Assembly (NCBI RefSeq): GCF_017873605.1
Contig: NZ_JAGGKI010000002.1
Span: 434,001 to 498,000, forward strand
Source: Paenibacillus lactis
GTDB lineage: Bacteria; Bacillota; Bacilli; Paenibacillales; Paenibacillaceae
Length of the DNA: 64,000 nt
Reading direction: 5' to 3'
Shown: in pieces, positions 8,647 to 18,600 of the stretch
Layout: every line of letters starts with the position of its first letter
How positions within the stretch are numbered: the stretch's first letter is position 1
The notes under the pieces: model-generated
Database searches by the model: none
What the model saw: the letters and a program-made list of their open reading frames with translations, nothing else
Told to the model about the DNA's origin: nothing
Translations under genes and position numbers: made by a program

Positions 8647-10288
8647 GAATCAAATGAAAGACCAAATGAAACACTCGAACACGGTGCCTTATCCGGATTT
8701 CGACCGGATGTGGAGCAGCATCCAGCAGGGCGAGCTGCGGACAGCCGCCGGAGGAGAATTAGCAGCCCCCCGTTCGCGCAGCCGAAAGCGGACCGCAATT
8801 GCAGTCTCGTTGTCTGTCGCCCTTATGGCAACGCCCGTATACGCAGCAGTGACCTATGATTGGTCCAATCTTCTGTCCTTCAGAGCCGGTATTGAGACTG
8901 CCCTGGAGCAGGGGCTCGGCCAAACGATCGAGCAATCGGTCACCCGGGACGGCATCACGTTGACGCTGCATACCGCCTTTACGGATGAGAACCGCACCTT
9001 CCTCCTGTACAGCCTAGATCCCGGAGCTTCAGGGAAGGGGAAAAATATCGGGTTCCAGAACATAGGACTTCAGGATGCCGACGGCAAGTTAATTAAAGGC
9101 CACTACTATCACCAATGGAATGAGGAGCTTCAGGTCTTCCAGGGATATTTCGAAACCGATTGGGTGCTGAATGAGCGCCAAGCCGAGATGGAGTTTGTCG
9201 TGGAAAACATCCGTTTTATCGGAGACGGCAGCCAAACCATCGCTTTCCGTCCCGACCATCCGGAGACGCAAACATTCGAGATCCAGAAGGACGGGATCGG
9301 CACGGTTACGCTGCAATCCTTCGATCAGCCCGGAGACAAGGTTCTGCTGAATTCCGTCATTACCTTTACCGATCCGGCCGTTCAGTCTAACAGCTGGGTT
9401 CGGATCGAAGCAACGGATAAGGAAGGGGCAGGCATAAAGGAGACGGAAACTCCGGTATTCGGCGCACCAGGTGCATCCGGCAACTATACGAGCCAACAGG
9501 TGTTTTCCGCAGCCTCCTTAAGCGCCGAAGGAACGACGTTCCAGCTCAAATATGATCGCACGATCGGAAGGGCCGATGGAACTTGGAGCCTGGGCACCTC
9601 CCTTTCGAAGAAGCAGCTGGAGGACAGCTCGTTTAAGGAAGAGTTGAATATTCCATTCACCGAGGTACCAGGGGGAACGAAAATCGCAGAAATGATCGTC
9701 ACGCCAACTCAGGTTCGGCTCGTCTTGACCCATGAAGAGAAATTTACAAGGGCCCACTATATGAACTACAAGCTGGATGTGGGCGGCAAACTTCTCAATG
9801 GCAACGTGTGGACTGTGCCGAATCAATCAAACAAAACGGAGCTTCGGTTCGAAATGGCCGGCCTTACGCCTGAAAGCTTGGCCCAACAACCACTAACGCT
9901 GATTGCTAACCATCGGGTCGATGAGCACAAGGGCGATGATAATCCGGTGGTTCGGCTAACCGGGATCTCCACAGAGCGGCAAACGGTAAGCTCTAGCATT
10001 GGGGGTTATCCGGTCACCTGGACCTACTACATGAAGGACGGCAATCTGTACGTACAATCCAGCAGCACGGATTCTGCGTTCGGCGGAGTGAATCAAACCT
10101 ATTATCTGGACGGCAAGGATCGGGAATACGGAAGACCTGCCATCCTCGGGGTATTCGGAGACGGAAATAATCAGCATATGGACGTCTATGAGAACTATAC
10201 CGGAACCGAGCAAGAGCTGTATATCTATAACTATACGACCACCCAGCCTGATGACGAGCTTCGCGTTCCAATTAGACAGGGAAAATAA
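8633..10288 (+). CDS. DUF4179 membrane protein, probable anti-sigma factor
   Basis: Single-pass membrane protein of 551 residues. It has a short cytoplasmic N-terminus (residues 1 to ~53), one transmembrane helix (TAIAVSLSVALMATPVYAAV, about 54-73) and a large extracytoplasmic part that begins with the DUF4179 pattern (YDWSNLLSFRAGIETALEQGLGQ... VTRDGITLTL). The start is TTG at 8633, preceded by AAGGGAGAGG. Proteins of this layout next to ECF sigma genes in Bacillus and Paenibacillus are treated as anti-sigma factors; that role is inferred from the overlap with the sigma gene. No zinc-binding ZAS motif is seen at the N-terminus. Confidence 0.85.
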   Translation: MERLENQMKDQMKHSNTVPYPDFDRMWSSIQQGELRTAAGGELAAPRSRSRKRTAIAVSLSVALMATPVYAAVTYDWSNLLSFRAGIETALEQGLGQTIEQSVTRDGITLTLHTAFTDENRTFLLYSLDPGASGKGKNIGFQNIGLQDADGKLIKGHYYHQWNEELQVFQGYFETDWVLNERQAEMEFVVENIRFIGDGSQTIAFRPDHPETQTFEIQKDGIGTVTLQSFDQPGDKVLLNSVITFTDPAVQSNSWVRIEATDKEGAGIKETETPVFGAPGASGNYTSQQVFSAASLSAEGTTFQLKYDRTIGRADGTWSLGTSLSKKQLEDSSFKEELNIPFTEVPGGTKIAEMIVTPTQVRLVLTHEEKFTRAHYMNYKLDVGGKLLNGNVWTVPNQSNKTELRFEMAGLTPESLAQQPLTLIANHRVDEHKGDDNPVVRLTGISTERQTVSSSIGGYPVTWTYYMKDGNLYVQSSSTDSAFGGVNQTYYLDGKDREYGRPAILGVFGDGNNQHMDVYENYTGTEQELYIYNYTTTQPDDELRVPIRQGK

Positions 10289-10462
10289 GTCATGATGATA
10301 CCACCGGTGCGTTGCTTAGCGTCCACGCTGGTACGACAAGCCATTAACGCACGTCGCAGCCAATTCGTGTGCAGCCAACCATTTAGCAGCTGAGCGAAGC
10401 CCACAATCCGGCCGCTCCCTCATTTTTCACGGCTGACAGCCTAAGCGGGCTCTCTCGCCCAC

Positions 10463-10515
10463 AAAAACAGCAGCCCTTCCGGCAGAATCTCTGCCCAGGA
10501 GGGGCTGCTGTTTTT
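10463..10515. terminator. Rho-independent terminator
   Basis: Stem AAAAACAGCAGCCCCTCC-like: AAAAACAGCAGCCC pairs with GGGGCTGCTGTTTTT across a loop containing a second small GGCAGA/TCTGCC hairpin. An A-run on one side and a T-run on the other make it usable on both strands. Confidence 0.8.
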
Positions 10516-10679
10516 CACTGCCGATAATCCGGTTCTGTCGGATGGTTTTCCGAGCTGGCACAGCCAAGCCGCTGATATTATCCTAAACTGCCTTAGATAG
10601 GGTAGCGTCAGCTAAGGCCCACAACTCTAAGATCACTGGAAATTGCCGGATTTGCTTGGTCAAAACTTTTTCGGATGGA

Positions 10680-10706
10680 CGTCACAATTCCATGGACCCG
10701 GTTGTC
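10680..10706 (+). promoter_or_regulatory. ECF41-type promoter of the ahpD-like gene
   Basis: CGTCACA at 10680-10686, sixteen bases, then TGTC at 10703-10706; the ATG follows 46 bases later. The published ECF41 consensus is TGTCACA-N16-CGTC. The identical hexamer pair with the identical spacing lies upstream of the ECF41 sigma gene itself (12118-12144), which supports the assignment. Confidence 0.8.
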
Positions 10707-10751
10707 ATAAGGGTGAACACAAAATAAAACAACCGCAAAGGAGACCCTCCC

Positions 10752-11198
10752 ATGACCCTTAGAATGAATCACAGATCCGTCAATCCAAATGCCTTTAAGT
10801 CGCTGCTCGCCTTAGAGCAGTCCGCCAAAAACAGCGGCCTTGACCACAAGCTGTACGAACTGATCAAGCTTCGGGCATCCCAAGTCAACGGCTGCTCGTA
10901 TTGCGTCGATATGCACGCCAAGGACTTGCTGTCCATGGGGGAAAGCACCGATCGGCTGCTTCTCCTCCCAATGTGGCGGGAAGTACCGATCTATTCCGAG
11001 GCTGAGCGCGCCGTTCTGGAGCTGACCGAATGCGTGACGAAGCTCCATGAGGCCGGCGTTCCCGATGACGTCTATGCGCGCGTGCGGGAACATTTCGACG
11101 AGAAGGAATACGTCGATCTGATCCTGGCCATCAGCACGATCAATGCCTGGAACCGGATCGGCGTGTCTACCGGCATGTTCCCGGGCTGCTTTGATTAA
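10752..11198 (+). CDS. AhpD-like carboxymuconolactone decarboxylase family protein
   Basis: Small cytoplasmic protein of 148 residues. It has the AhpD-type redox motif C48-S-Y-C51 followed by H55 (NGCSYCVDMHAKD), which in AhpD acts as a thiol proton-relay site of an alkylhydroperoxidase. The ribosome binding site is AAAGGAG. Carboxymuconolactone-decarboxylase-family genes are the classical partner of ECF41 sigma factors, and the adjacent convergent gene encodes such a sigma factor. The last 32 bases overlap that gene. Role in oxidative or chemical stress is inferred; no substrate can be named. Confidence 0.92.
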   Translation: MTLRMNHRSVNPNAFKSLLALEQSAKNSGLDHKLYELIKLRASQVNGCSYCVDMHAKDLLSMGESTDRLLLLPMWREVPIYSEAERAVLELTECVTKLHEAGVPDDVYARVREHFDEKEYVDLILAISTINAWNRIGVSTGMFPGCFD

Positions 11199-12084
11199 AT
11201 CGGAGCAGTTTATCGGGATTTACCATAAGAAAGATCCGTCTGATGCGGGAGACGTCAGGCTCCCACTCTACGGTCAGCACCAGCGTAACCCGGCCGTTCT
11301 GTTTCAGCTGAAGCCCGGGCTCCCCATTCACCGCAACCGGCTCAAAGCCTTCACGAAATCTACCCTTTGCCGAAAGCCCCTCGAAAAAGGCGCGTACCCG
11401 ATCGACCCCCAGAATGGGCTTAAGCGCAGCTCTTGCCTTGCCCCCTCCATCCGAGATGAGCGTTACCTCATCCGTCAAAAATGCCAGCAGAGGTTTGAAA
11501 TTACCCTCATCGGAAGCTTTCAAGAATGCCTCGACAAAACGCTCCTGCGCTTCTATCCGGTGCTGCCGCGTGTCCGTATTCCATGAGATTCGGCCAATCT
11601 TCTGCTTGGCCCTGCTGAAGATTTTCCTGCAGCCGGGCTCCGTCTTGCCAAGCATCTCCGCCAGATCCTTGTATTCCAGCCCTAGCGTTTCCTTGCATAC
11701 GTACACTGCACGTTCCAGCGGCGTCAGCTGCTGAAGGAGCACCAGGTAAGCATAGCCTATATTTTCACGGCGCTCGGCGGGATCGGCCGGCATTACCGGC
11801 CCGTCAATCGGCAGCGGCTCCGGCAGCCAAGGTCCTGTATAAGTCTCGCGCTGACGGCGGGACGAGCGCAGGAGATTGATGCAGCGATTCGTGGTCATTT
11901 TTGCCAAGTACGCCTTTACATTCGATACCTCACCTTGGTCCATCGCAACAAATTGGGAAAAGACGTCCTGTACAATATCCTCCGCATCGGCGGCACTTCC
12001 CAGCATTCGGTATGCGAGGCTGAACAGAAGCGGTCGATAGGCGGTATAAATTTGTTCCAGCAGCATAAGCTCCCTCCTCGTCAC
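11167..12084 (-). CDS. ECF41/SigJ-family RNA polymerase sigma factor with SnoaL-like C-terminal domain
   Basis: Sigma factor of 305 residues, longer than ordinary ECF factors. Region 2 (YRPLLFSLAYRMLGSAADAEDIVQ) and region 4 (LTPLERAVYVCKETLGLEYKDLAEMLG, GCRKIFSRAKQKI) occupy the first ~170 residues. The remainder is a SnoaL/NTF2-like domain with the ECF41 hallmark DGGGK at about residue 212. In this group the fused domain replaces a separate anti-sigma factor and tunes activity. AAGGAGGGAGC-type ribosome binding (GAGGAGGGAGCTT) precedes the ATG. An autoregulatory promoter lies at 12118-12144. It converges on, and overlaps, the ahpD-like gene. Confidence 0.93.
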   Translation of the reverse strand: MTRRELMLLEQIYTAYRPLLFSLAYRMLGSAADAEDIVQDVFSQFVAMDQGEVSNVKAYLAKMTTNRCINLLRSSRRQRETYTGPWLPEPLPIDGPVMPADPAERRENIGYAYLVLLQQLTPLERAVYVCKETLGLEYKDLAEMLGKTEPGCRKIFSRAKQKIGRISWNTDTRQHRIEAQERFVEAFLKASDEGNFKPLLAFLTDEVTLISDGGGKARAALKPILGVDRVRAFFEGLSAKGRFREGFEPVAVNGEPGLQLKQNGRVTLVLTVEWEPDVSRIRRIFLMVNPDKLLRFNQSSPGTCR

Positions 12085-12117
12085 TTCTGCATTTCTCTAT
12101 CCTTACCTCATAATGAA

Positions 12118-12144
12118 GACAATTCAGCTGCCGCATTTGTGACG
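12118..12144 (-). promoter_or_regulatory. ECF41-type autoregulatory promoter of the sigma gene
   Basis: On the minus strand, CGTCACA (12144-12138), exactly sixteen bases, then TGTC (12121-12118), 34 bases before the sigma ATG. This duplicates the ahpD promoter in both elements and spacing. Confidence 0.8.
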
Positions 12145-12209
12145 TCACCTGCCGACTGTCATGATTAGGGTGTCCCGAAACTGCGAAATTGCGAAGCTGT
12201 GACCAGCTA

Positions 12210-13529
12210 TCACAACTTTGGGGCCTCCCCGTCTTCAGGGGCGGCTATAAAATCTGTGCCCTTCTTCCGTGCAAGCCAACCCGTGTGACGCTTTCTCCAA
12301 AACGCCGCAACGGCGACGACGGCAAGCGGATAGACGGCCGGCCATCCCAGGAATGGATAAAGAGCCACCGTCACGACAAGCGATACCCCGGAAGCCAGCC
12401 TTCCTATGCGATCGTCCCGCAGCAGCTTGAATCCGGCAAGGCAGCCGCCGACATATGTTGCTATAAATGTCGCATTGGGCAGCGCAATCAATTCGTTTAA
12501 CGTTACCACACCGCTCCCCAAGACGCACAAAGCGAGAATTCCGCCGGCTGCGATAAAACCAAGTCCGCCGACAGGCGTCCCGTATTTGCCGTTCAACGTA
12601 CCCATCCACCGCGGTGCGGCCCCTTCCCGAGCCAGCGTTAACGCAATGCGGGAGGCTGCGCTTGAATACGCATTATGTGCAGCGAAGCAAATAAAGAGCG
12701 CGGCCGCGGCAACAATCCACCCGCCTGCCGGGCCAAGCGTCAGCTGCACCATGGCGCTCAGGGAAGTTGCCGAGCCCACCTCTTGGCCGTAGCTTCGGGT
12801 TGCCACGTTCATGAATGCCACGGCAAAATATATGATCGCTACGATGCCGGCGCTCCATATCACACCGCGAAGAGCATTCCGCTTCGGGTCAACGAACTCG
12901 GCCGACAGGTGGGTCACCGCCTCCCAGCCGATAAAGCACCAGAACATTAAAGCAGCTGCCTGAAACACGCTCAGCCCGCCGTGCGGAAGAAAAGGCGTGA
13001 AATGAGCGGCGTCATAATGCGGAACCGACGTGCAGATTGCCAGCAGCAGGATGCCGAGGATTAAGGCTACGACGATCATTTGCACCCTCCCGGCTAATTT
13101 TAGCCCAAACCCGTTCATAACCAAAGGCAGGATGAATATGAGCAGGGCAAGGATATACGTCTCCATACTGCCCCACCCAAGCAAAACAGCCACGTACTGT
13201 GCTCCCGTTACCGCAAGGACCGGTCCCCCGATCGGCACCGACAATAGGAACAGCCAACCGACCAGATTGCCGTAATGGCGGCCAAAGGCCAGCCTGACAA
13301 AATGGGATACGCCGCCGGAACTCGGGTGCCTTGACGCCAACAGCCCCATTGTTACGGCCATCGGAACAACCAGGATGGACATGGCCAGCCAGGCTATGAG
13401 CGATGCGGGACCTGCCAGCTCTGCCGTTAAGCCGGGGATGAGCAGAATGCCGGACCCGATCACCGAACCGAGATATAACGCAATAATATGCGGAAGCCGA
13501 AGCACCTGGCGCAGCTCTTTTCTATCCAT
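12210..13529 (-). CDS. APC-superfamily amino acid permease
   Basis: Polytopic permease of 439 residues with about twelve hydrophobic spans. The N-terminal signature GSVIGSGILLIPG matches the unwound TM1 substrate site of amino acid/polyamine/organocation transporters. FWCFIGWEAVTHLSAEFVDPKR in the TM6 region and ALTLAREGAAPRW fit the YjeH-like branch. Substrate is probably a neutral amino acid, or export of one; this cannot be fixed from sequence. GAAAGGAAGG precedes the ATG. It is divergent from the NSS symporter gene at 13927. Confidence 0.9.
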   Translation of the reverse strand: MDRKELRQVLRLPHIIALYLGSVIGSGILLIPGLTAELAGPASLIAWLAMSILVVPMAVTMGLLASRHPSSGGVSHFVRLAFGRHYGNLVGWLFLLSVPIGGPVLAVTGAQYVAVLLGWGSMETYILALLIFILPLVMNGFGLKLAGRVQMIVVALILGILLLAICTSVPHYDAAHFTPFLPHGGLSVFQAAALMFWCFIGWEAVTHLSAEFVDPKRNALRGVIWSAGIVAIIYFAVAFMNVATRSYGQEVGSATSLSAMVQLTLGPAGGWIVAAAALFICFAAHNAYSSAASRIALTLAREGAAPRWMGTLNGKYGTPVGGLGFIAAGGILALCVLGSGVVTLNELIALPNATFIATYVGGCLAGFKLLRDDRIGRLASGVSLVVTVALYPFLGWPAVYPLAVVAVAAFWRKRHTGWLARKKGTDFIAAPEDGEAPKL

Positions 13530-13926
13530 TTTGCACCTTCCTTTCGTTCAGTGTGTTTTGTCTCCCCAAATTATCTCCTACTCTAGCTGAGGGCCCATCG
13601 CTTTTAAAGGGTCAGTTTTCAATGATTTTTAGCGGATAGTCTTGTAGGGCAATGGCCTGCTTGAAGACATTAGCCGCTCCAAAACCAATAAATCTATCGA
13701 CAATCAGGCAAATATTCAATAAGATATGGGTTGGCAGGCATGGAACAGGCGGCGCACATGGTACAAAACAAAGCCGTTTCGGGTAACGCGGAGTTGTGAC
13801 GAAACTCCCAATTTAGCGGCCGTGGCCTGCGCACTCGGACGTATTAGGAAAATTTACTTATGCCTTATAAGCAAACTTGAAATATAATAGAGAAACTTAA
13901 ATAAAAATTCTACTGGGGGAACATCT
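13530..13926. other. Divergent intergenic region between two transporter genes
   Basis: 397 bases without a gene, carrying the promoters of both divergent transporter genes. A consensus -10 TATAAT lies at 13883-13888, 39 bases before the NSS start, but no good -35 was found at normal spacing. A GGGGGA ribosome binding site lies at 13915-13920. No riboswitch or T-box structure was recognised. Confidence 0.5.
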
Positions 13927-15279
13927 ATGAAAAAACAGCTAAACGACCCAGCTGCATCCGGAAAACAGGATCGTTTTTCTTCAGCGGGTTTCATACTGGC
14001 GGCCATCGGAAGCTCCGTCGGACTCGGCAACATGTGGAAGTTTCCGTATATTACGGGTGAGCATGGCGGCGCCGCATTCTTCTTGCTCTTTATCATCTGT
14101 CTCATCCTGATCGGTTTGCCGGTCCTGCTCGCTGAACTCGCCATTGGACGAGCCGGCCGCGGCAGTGCGGCCACTTCCTTCGTGAAAGCTGGAGGAGCCA
14201 AAATATTCGGCCATCTCGGATTGCTGCAGGTCATCGCTCCATTCCTGATTCTGACGTTCTATGTCATTGTGGCGGGCTGGACGCTCCATTATGCGGTCAT
14301 GTCCTTTAGCGGTGCACTGTATGAGAGCACCGATTTTACCGGACAGTTCGGCTCCTTCACGGCAGGCTATATGCCGATTGTATGGCAGGTCGTTGCGATT
14401 GCACTCACCGGATGGGTTGTCGCCAAAGGCGTCTCCGGCGGAATTGAGAAATTCAATAAAATTCTGATTCCGGGTCTCGTCATCCTGCTGATCGTATTGA
14501 TGATACGGGCGGTCACGCTTCCGGGATCCGGCGCGGGGGTATCCTTCTTCCTGAACCCGGACTTCTCGAAGCTGAGTGCAGAGGCTGCACTGGTCGCTCT
14601 CGGCCATGCCTTTTTCTCCTTGTCGCTTGGAATGGGAATATTGCTGACTTATGGGGCCTATGTGGACAAGCGGCAGTCGCTTGGACAAGCTACCCTTGCC
14701 ATTGGCGCCGGGGACCTGATCTATGCGTTTATCGCCGGCCTGATTATTTTTCCAACGACCGCGTCCTTCGGAATCGCACCGGATGCCGGTCCGTCGCTCG
14801 TATTTATTGCACTGCCGGCTGCCTTCTCGGCAATGCCGCTCGGCGCATTCTTCGGCGGATTGTTCTTCATCCTTCTTGCTATCGCCGCATTGACCTCGGC
14901 CGTCTCCTTGCTCGAGGTGCCCGTGTCGTATGTCATGGACCGCTGGCATTGGGGGCGGACGAAAGCCGTTGCTATCGTAGGCTCGCTAGTGCTGCTGCTG
15001 GGCCTTCCATCCGCATTGTCCTTCGGGATCGTACCCGGCCTTGAAGACATCGGCGGCAAAAATTTCTTTGACTGGCTTGATTTCATTACGTCCAATATCC
15101 TGCTTCCGGTAGGCGGCTTGATTACAACCTTGTTTGCAGGCTACTTCTGGAAAAAAGCAGCCGATGCCGCCGGCCTCAAAGCAAGATGGTTCCGCGTGTG
15201 GCTGTTCATGCTCAGATACATTGCACCGATTCTGGTTGTCCTCGTTCTGCTGCATACGACAGGTGTAATTAAAGTCTAA
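13927..15279 (+). CDS. Neurotransmitter:sodium symporter (NSS/SNF) family transporter
   Basis: Sodium-coupled amino acid transporter of 450 residues, the length of bacterial NSS proteins such as MhsT and LeuT. TM1 carries the diagnostic FILAAIGSSVGLGNMWKFPY-type sodium and substrate site (AAIGSSVGLGNMWKFPY), followed by GGAAFFLLFIICLILIGLP. TM6 (LGHAFFSLSLGMGILLTYG) and TM8 (AIAALTSAVSLLEV) regions are conserved. The gene stands alone, with a terminator at 15308. Substrate is probably a hydrophobic or aromatic amino acid by family analogy only. Confidence 0.93.
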   Translation: MKKQLNDPAASGKQDRFSSAGFILAAIGSSVGLGNMWKFPYITGEHGGAAFFLLFIICLILIGLPVLLAELAIGRAGRGSAATSFVKAGGAKIFGHLGLLQVIAPFLILTFYVIVAGWTLHYAVMSFSGALYESTDFTGQFGSFTAGYMPIVWQVVAIALTGWVVAKGVSGGIEKFNKILIPGLVILLIVLMIRAVTLPGSGAGVSFFLNPDFSKLSAEAALVALGHAFFSLSLGMGILLTYGAYVDKRQSLGQATLAIGAGDLIYAFIAGLIIFPTTASFGIAPDAGPSLVFIALPAAFSAMPLGAFFGGLFFILLAIAALTSAVSLLEVPVSYVMDRWHWGRTKAVAIVGSLVLLLGLPSALSFGIVPGLEDIGGKNFFDWLDFITSNILLPVGGLITTLFAGYFWKKAADAAGLKARWFRVWLFMLRYIAPILVVLVLLHTTGVIKV

Positions 15280-15307
15280 TAAGAAGACTTAAAGCAAGAC
15301 AACTTAA

Positions 15308-15345
15308 GGCAACCTGACCCGTCACCGGGGTTAGGTTGCCTTTTT
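15308..15345 (+). terminator. Rho-independent terminator after NSS gene
   Basis: Stem GGCAACCTGACCC / GGGGTTAGGTTGCC, followed by TTTTT, 28 bases after the stop codon. Confidence 0.88.
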
Positions 15346-15530
15346 CATGGATTGGGACTAAGCAAGAATTTCCGCGCTATTGCTACGCTCGACAAGCTGA
15401 GCATACGAAACCAAGCGCCTTGCCACTCAAAACATGCATGATCGATGATCTTAATGCTCATATATAAGGCCGAAACGGTTGCGGAGTTCCAGCAGTTATT
15501 CGATGGGCCGATATCGCCTATTTTGTATGA

Positions 15531-15563
15531 CGAATAGAAACGGACACCCCAAAGGGTGCCCGT
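15531..15563 (-). terminator. Terminator after pullulanase gene
   Basis: Minus-strand stem ACGGGCACCC / GGGTGTCCGT with one G-U pair and a short loop, followed by TTTCTATT, about 100 bases after the stop codon. Confidence 0.7.
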
Positions 15564-15662
15564 TGTTCGTTATTCGCCAGTCTTATTATTACGTCCCCGT
15601 GGTCATCGCCAACGCTCCCCTGCATGAGCAGGATTGCTTGAATTCCCCAATTCCAATTCTGC

Positions 15663-18600
15663 TTATTGCCGTTTGCTCAGCAGGTTCAAGATCGCCTGAG
15701 CGCTCTCCGCCCGGGTCGTTGCATCCTTCGGTGCGAAGCTGCCGTCCGTGCGGCCCTTCATCAGGCCGTGCGCCAGCGCCTCTTCCACCATCTCTGCTGC
15801 CCACGCCGAGATTTGCTCCTGATCCTTTGGAGCCGGCGCTTTAGGAGCTGTTCCGTTCGCTTCGTAAGCACGCAGGAGCATGGCCGCCATTTCTTGACGG
15901 GTCACCGCCGCGTGAGGCGCAAACATCCCGCTGCCCTTGCCATTCACTAGTCCATGCTGGCTCGCGGCGGCGACGGCGGAAGCATACCACGCCGAGCTGT
16001 CGACGTCACGGAAGACAACCTCGGTTTGATCGGCTTCCAAATGCAATGCACGTACGAGCATAGCCGCGAATTCCGCCCGTGTCAGCTGCTGCTGCGGGCT
16101 GAATGTCGATTCGCTGGTGCCGTTCACGATATGCTTGGCCGCCAGCTCCTTAACCGCCTGCTCCGCCCAGTGGCCGGCAAGGTCGGCAAACGACTTATCG
16201 TACTCCCAAGCGGCGAATATGCCAGGTTGATTAAGCTGCGCGGTCAAATAGCCATCACCCGACTTGCCGCCGATATACGTCAAACCTCCATCGGTTGCAA
16301 TACGGTAGATTCCTGCCCACTTGGCATTGATCCCCGCTTCCAGGGCCAACCCGAACGTAATCGGCGAAGCGAACGCTTCCGGCTTGTATTCCGTGCCGTC
16401 GGACAGCTTAACGGCAAGCTGAACGTCGTACATCTTGCCGCCGCGCTTGATCTTGGCCTTCACGGACGATGCCGCCTTAGTCGTCATTGCATCCGCGTTC
16501 TGCTGCGCGATCTCCTCCAGCGTGAAGGAGATCACGGCATTCTTCCCCTGGCCTGCCGGTACCAGCTTCTGCAGCGAACTTAGCAGTGAGGCAGGAAGTC
16601 GTACCACCAAGCCTTCCCGTTTGAGCTCCAGTGCCTTCGTGCCCAGCAAATCGCCTGCCTGAAGCGGCAGCAGGATCTCCTTGTCCCCTGCTTGCAGTCC
16701 GATCGTTACGCTGCCCTGTCCGCTCTTCAGCATGTCCTCGGTAAGGATTCGCTGACCGGTCTCCGGTTGCTGCGGCTTCGCCGGATTCGTCGGCGGAGCA
16801 ATGCCACCGGCACCTCCATCTCCGTTGCCTGAACCGCCGCCGGAGCCTGCGCCAGGGCTGCCGCCGTCGTTGCCTCCTGGGTTCGTGGCAGGGTTCATCT
16901 TAATAACGACCGCGGTCAACGGCTCCAGCGCAATGGAGCCGGATGTCAGCGTGAAGCCCGACTTCGTTGTGACCCCGCTCGTGCCGGCTTCATCGTCGTC
17001 CACGAGCACTTGCCCGGAGGTCAAGTCCTCGCTCAGCGTCAGCGAACGCTCCCTATTGTCGGCATTCACGAACACATAATAGGATCCGGTGCCGTCCGTT
17101 GCCTTATTTTTGTACGCGATCACCAAGTCCTGCGCCTTTACTTCCGGAATCTGCAGCAGCGTCACATTGGAATCCACCAAGCCGCGATCGCCGAGCCGGA
17201 ATGCGTCGGTTGATTTCCGAAGCTCAATCAGGCCTGTGGTATACTCCCGCGTCTTGTTGTTCTCCGGAAACTGGACTTCATCCGTCGCCTTCGCCCAGTC
17301 GAACATATTGATCGCATCCGAGGAATCGTAGGAGTCATGAATAAAATAGCCGAAGCTCCTGCCGTTCTCATCAAACAATTCGTGATATTTCTGCTCCGGA
17401 ATCCCCTGCCCCTTCCATTGCTTGGTGCGGCCGTATTCCTGCCCGGCATGGAGGAACGCCGTTCCCTGGGATGTTAACGTGATCAGGTTGCCAAGCCGGA
17501 TCCGCTTATGGATCTCCAGATCATTCGACGGATCGGAAGGATCCTTCCTGATAGACTGCGCGATGATGTCATATAACGGCAGATTATCATGAGCTTCGAT
17601 ATACTGCACGATATCGCCCGGATCGTCTTCTTTCGTATTGCTTGGCTGTGCCTTGATATTGTTAAAAATCGTCTGAATGTCGCGTGCCCCGCCTGTAATG
17701 AATCTAGGCTCCCCTTCATGGCCGAAGCCCGATTTCAGCTCATTGCGGAACTCATCGGAAAATACACCGACATCATCCGTTTTATCCATCCAATTCTGGT
17801 CTGCGCCTTTGCCTGCCAGAGATGGATCGGATAGATGCCCGCTGAATGTCACCCAGCCTTCGCCGATGAACAGCGCGTTCGGATTGATTGCAGCTGCAGC
17901 GTCATACGCATTCTGGACAGCCTCATATGTGGCATCACCCATCATGTCCCAGCGCATGCCGTCGATTTTGTATTCCTTAAACCAGTATTTCACCGAATCC
18001 ACCATCAGCTTCTCGGCCATTTTGCGGTTGGTGGCCAGGTTATTGCCGAACCCGCCGATGAAATTGCCGTTGGCATCCTGGAAGGCATAATAATTCGGCA
18101 CGATATCGTTCAGGAAATCGGCCTTGGCCATATGCGTGTACACGACGTCGAGAACGACGCCCATGTCCGCTTCATGGATCGCATGAATCATCGCTTTCAG
18201 CTCTTTGATCCGTAGCTCCGGATCGGCCGGATTCTCCGAGTAAGCGCCGTCCGGCGAGAAATAGCTGTGCGGGTCATAGCCCCAGTTGTATTCGTTGTCC
18301 TTCGCGGAGTATTCCAGCTCCCGGTTCTTCATGGCGGCCTCGTCGCCGTAATACCATGCCATGACGGGCAGAAGCTGAACATGCGTCACGCCGAGGGATT
18401 TAATGTACTCAAGCTTCTCTTTGAAGGCATCGTAGGACCCCCATGTCGCATGGTTCAGATCGTGCTCGATCGAAGGATCTGACGTGAAATCCCGGACATG
18501 GATTTCCCAAATAATCGCATCTTCGCGCTGCTGATACCCCGGGATATTCGCGAAGTCGAAGCCGGCCGGGTCTGTCCCGCTCAAGTCCACTATCGCAGCC

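Larger units (their letters stand above)
10289..10751. other. Intergenic region between DUF4179 gene and ahpD-like gene
   Basis: These 463 bases hold no convincing gene. They contain a strong terminator at 10463-10515 and an ECF41-type promoter at 10680-10706. Nothing else was recognised. Confidence 0.7.
15280..15662. other. Intergenic region between convergent NSS and pullulanase genes
   Basis: 383 bases between convergent genes, with one terminator for each (15308-15345 plus strand, 15531-15563 minus strand). No other structure seen. Confidence 0.6.
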
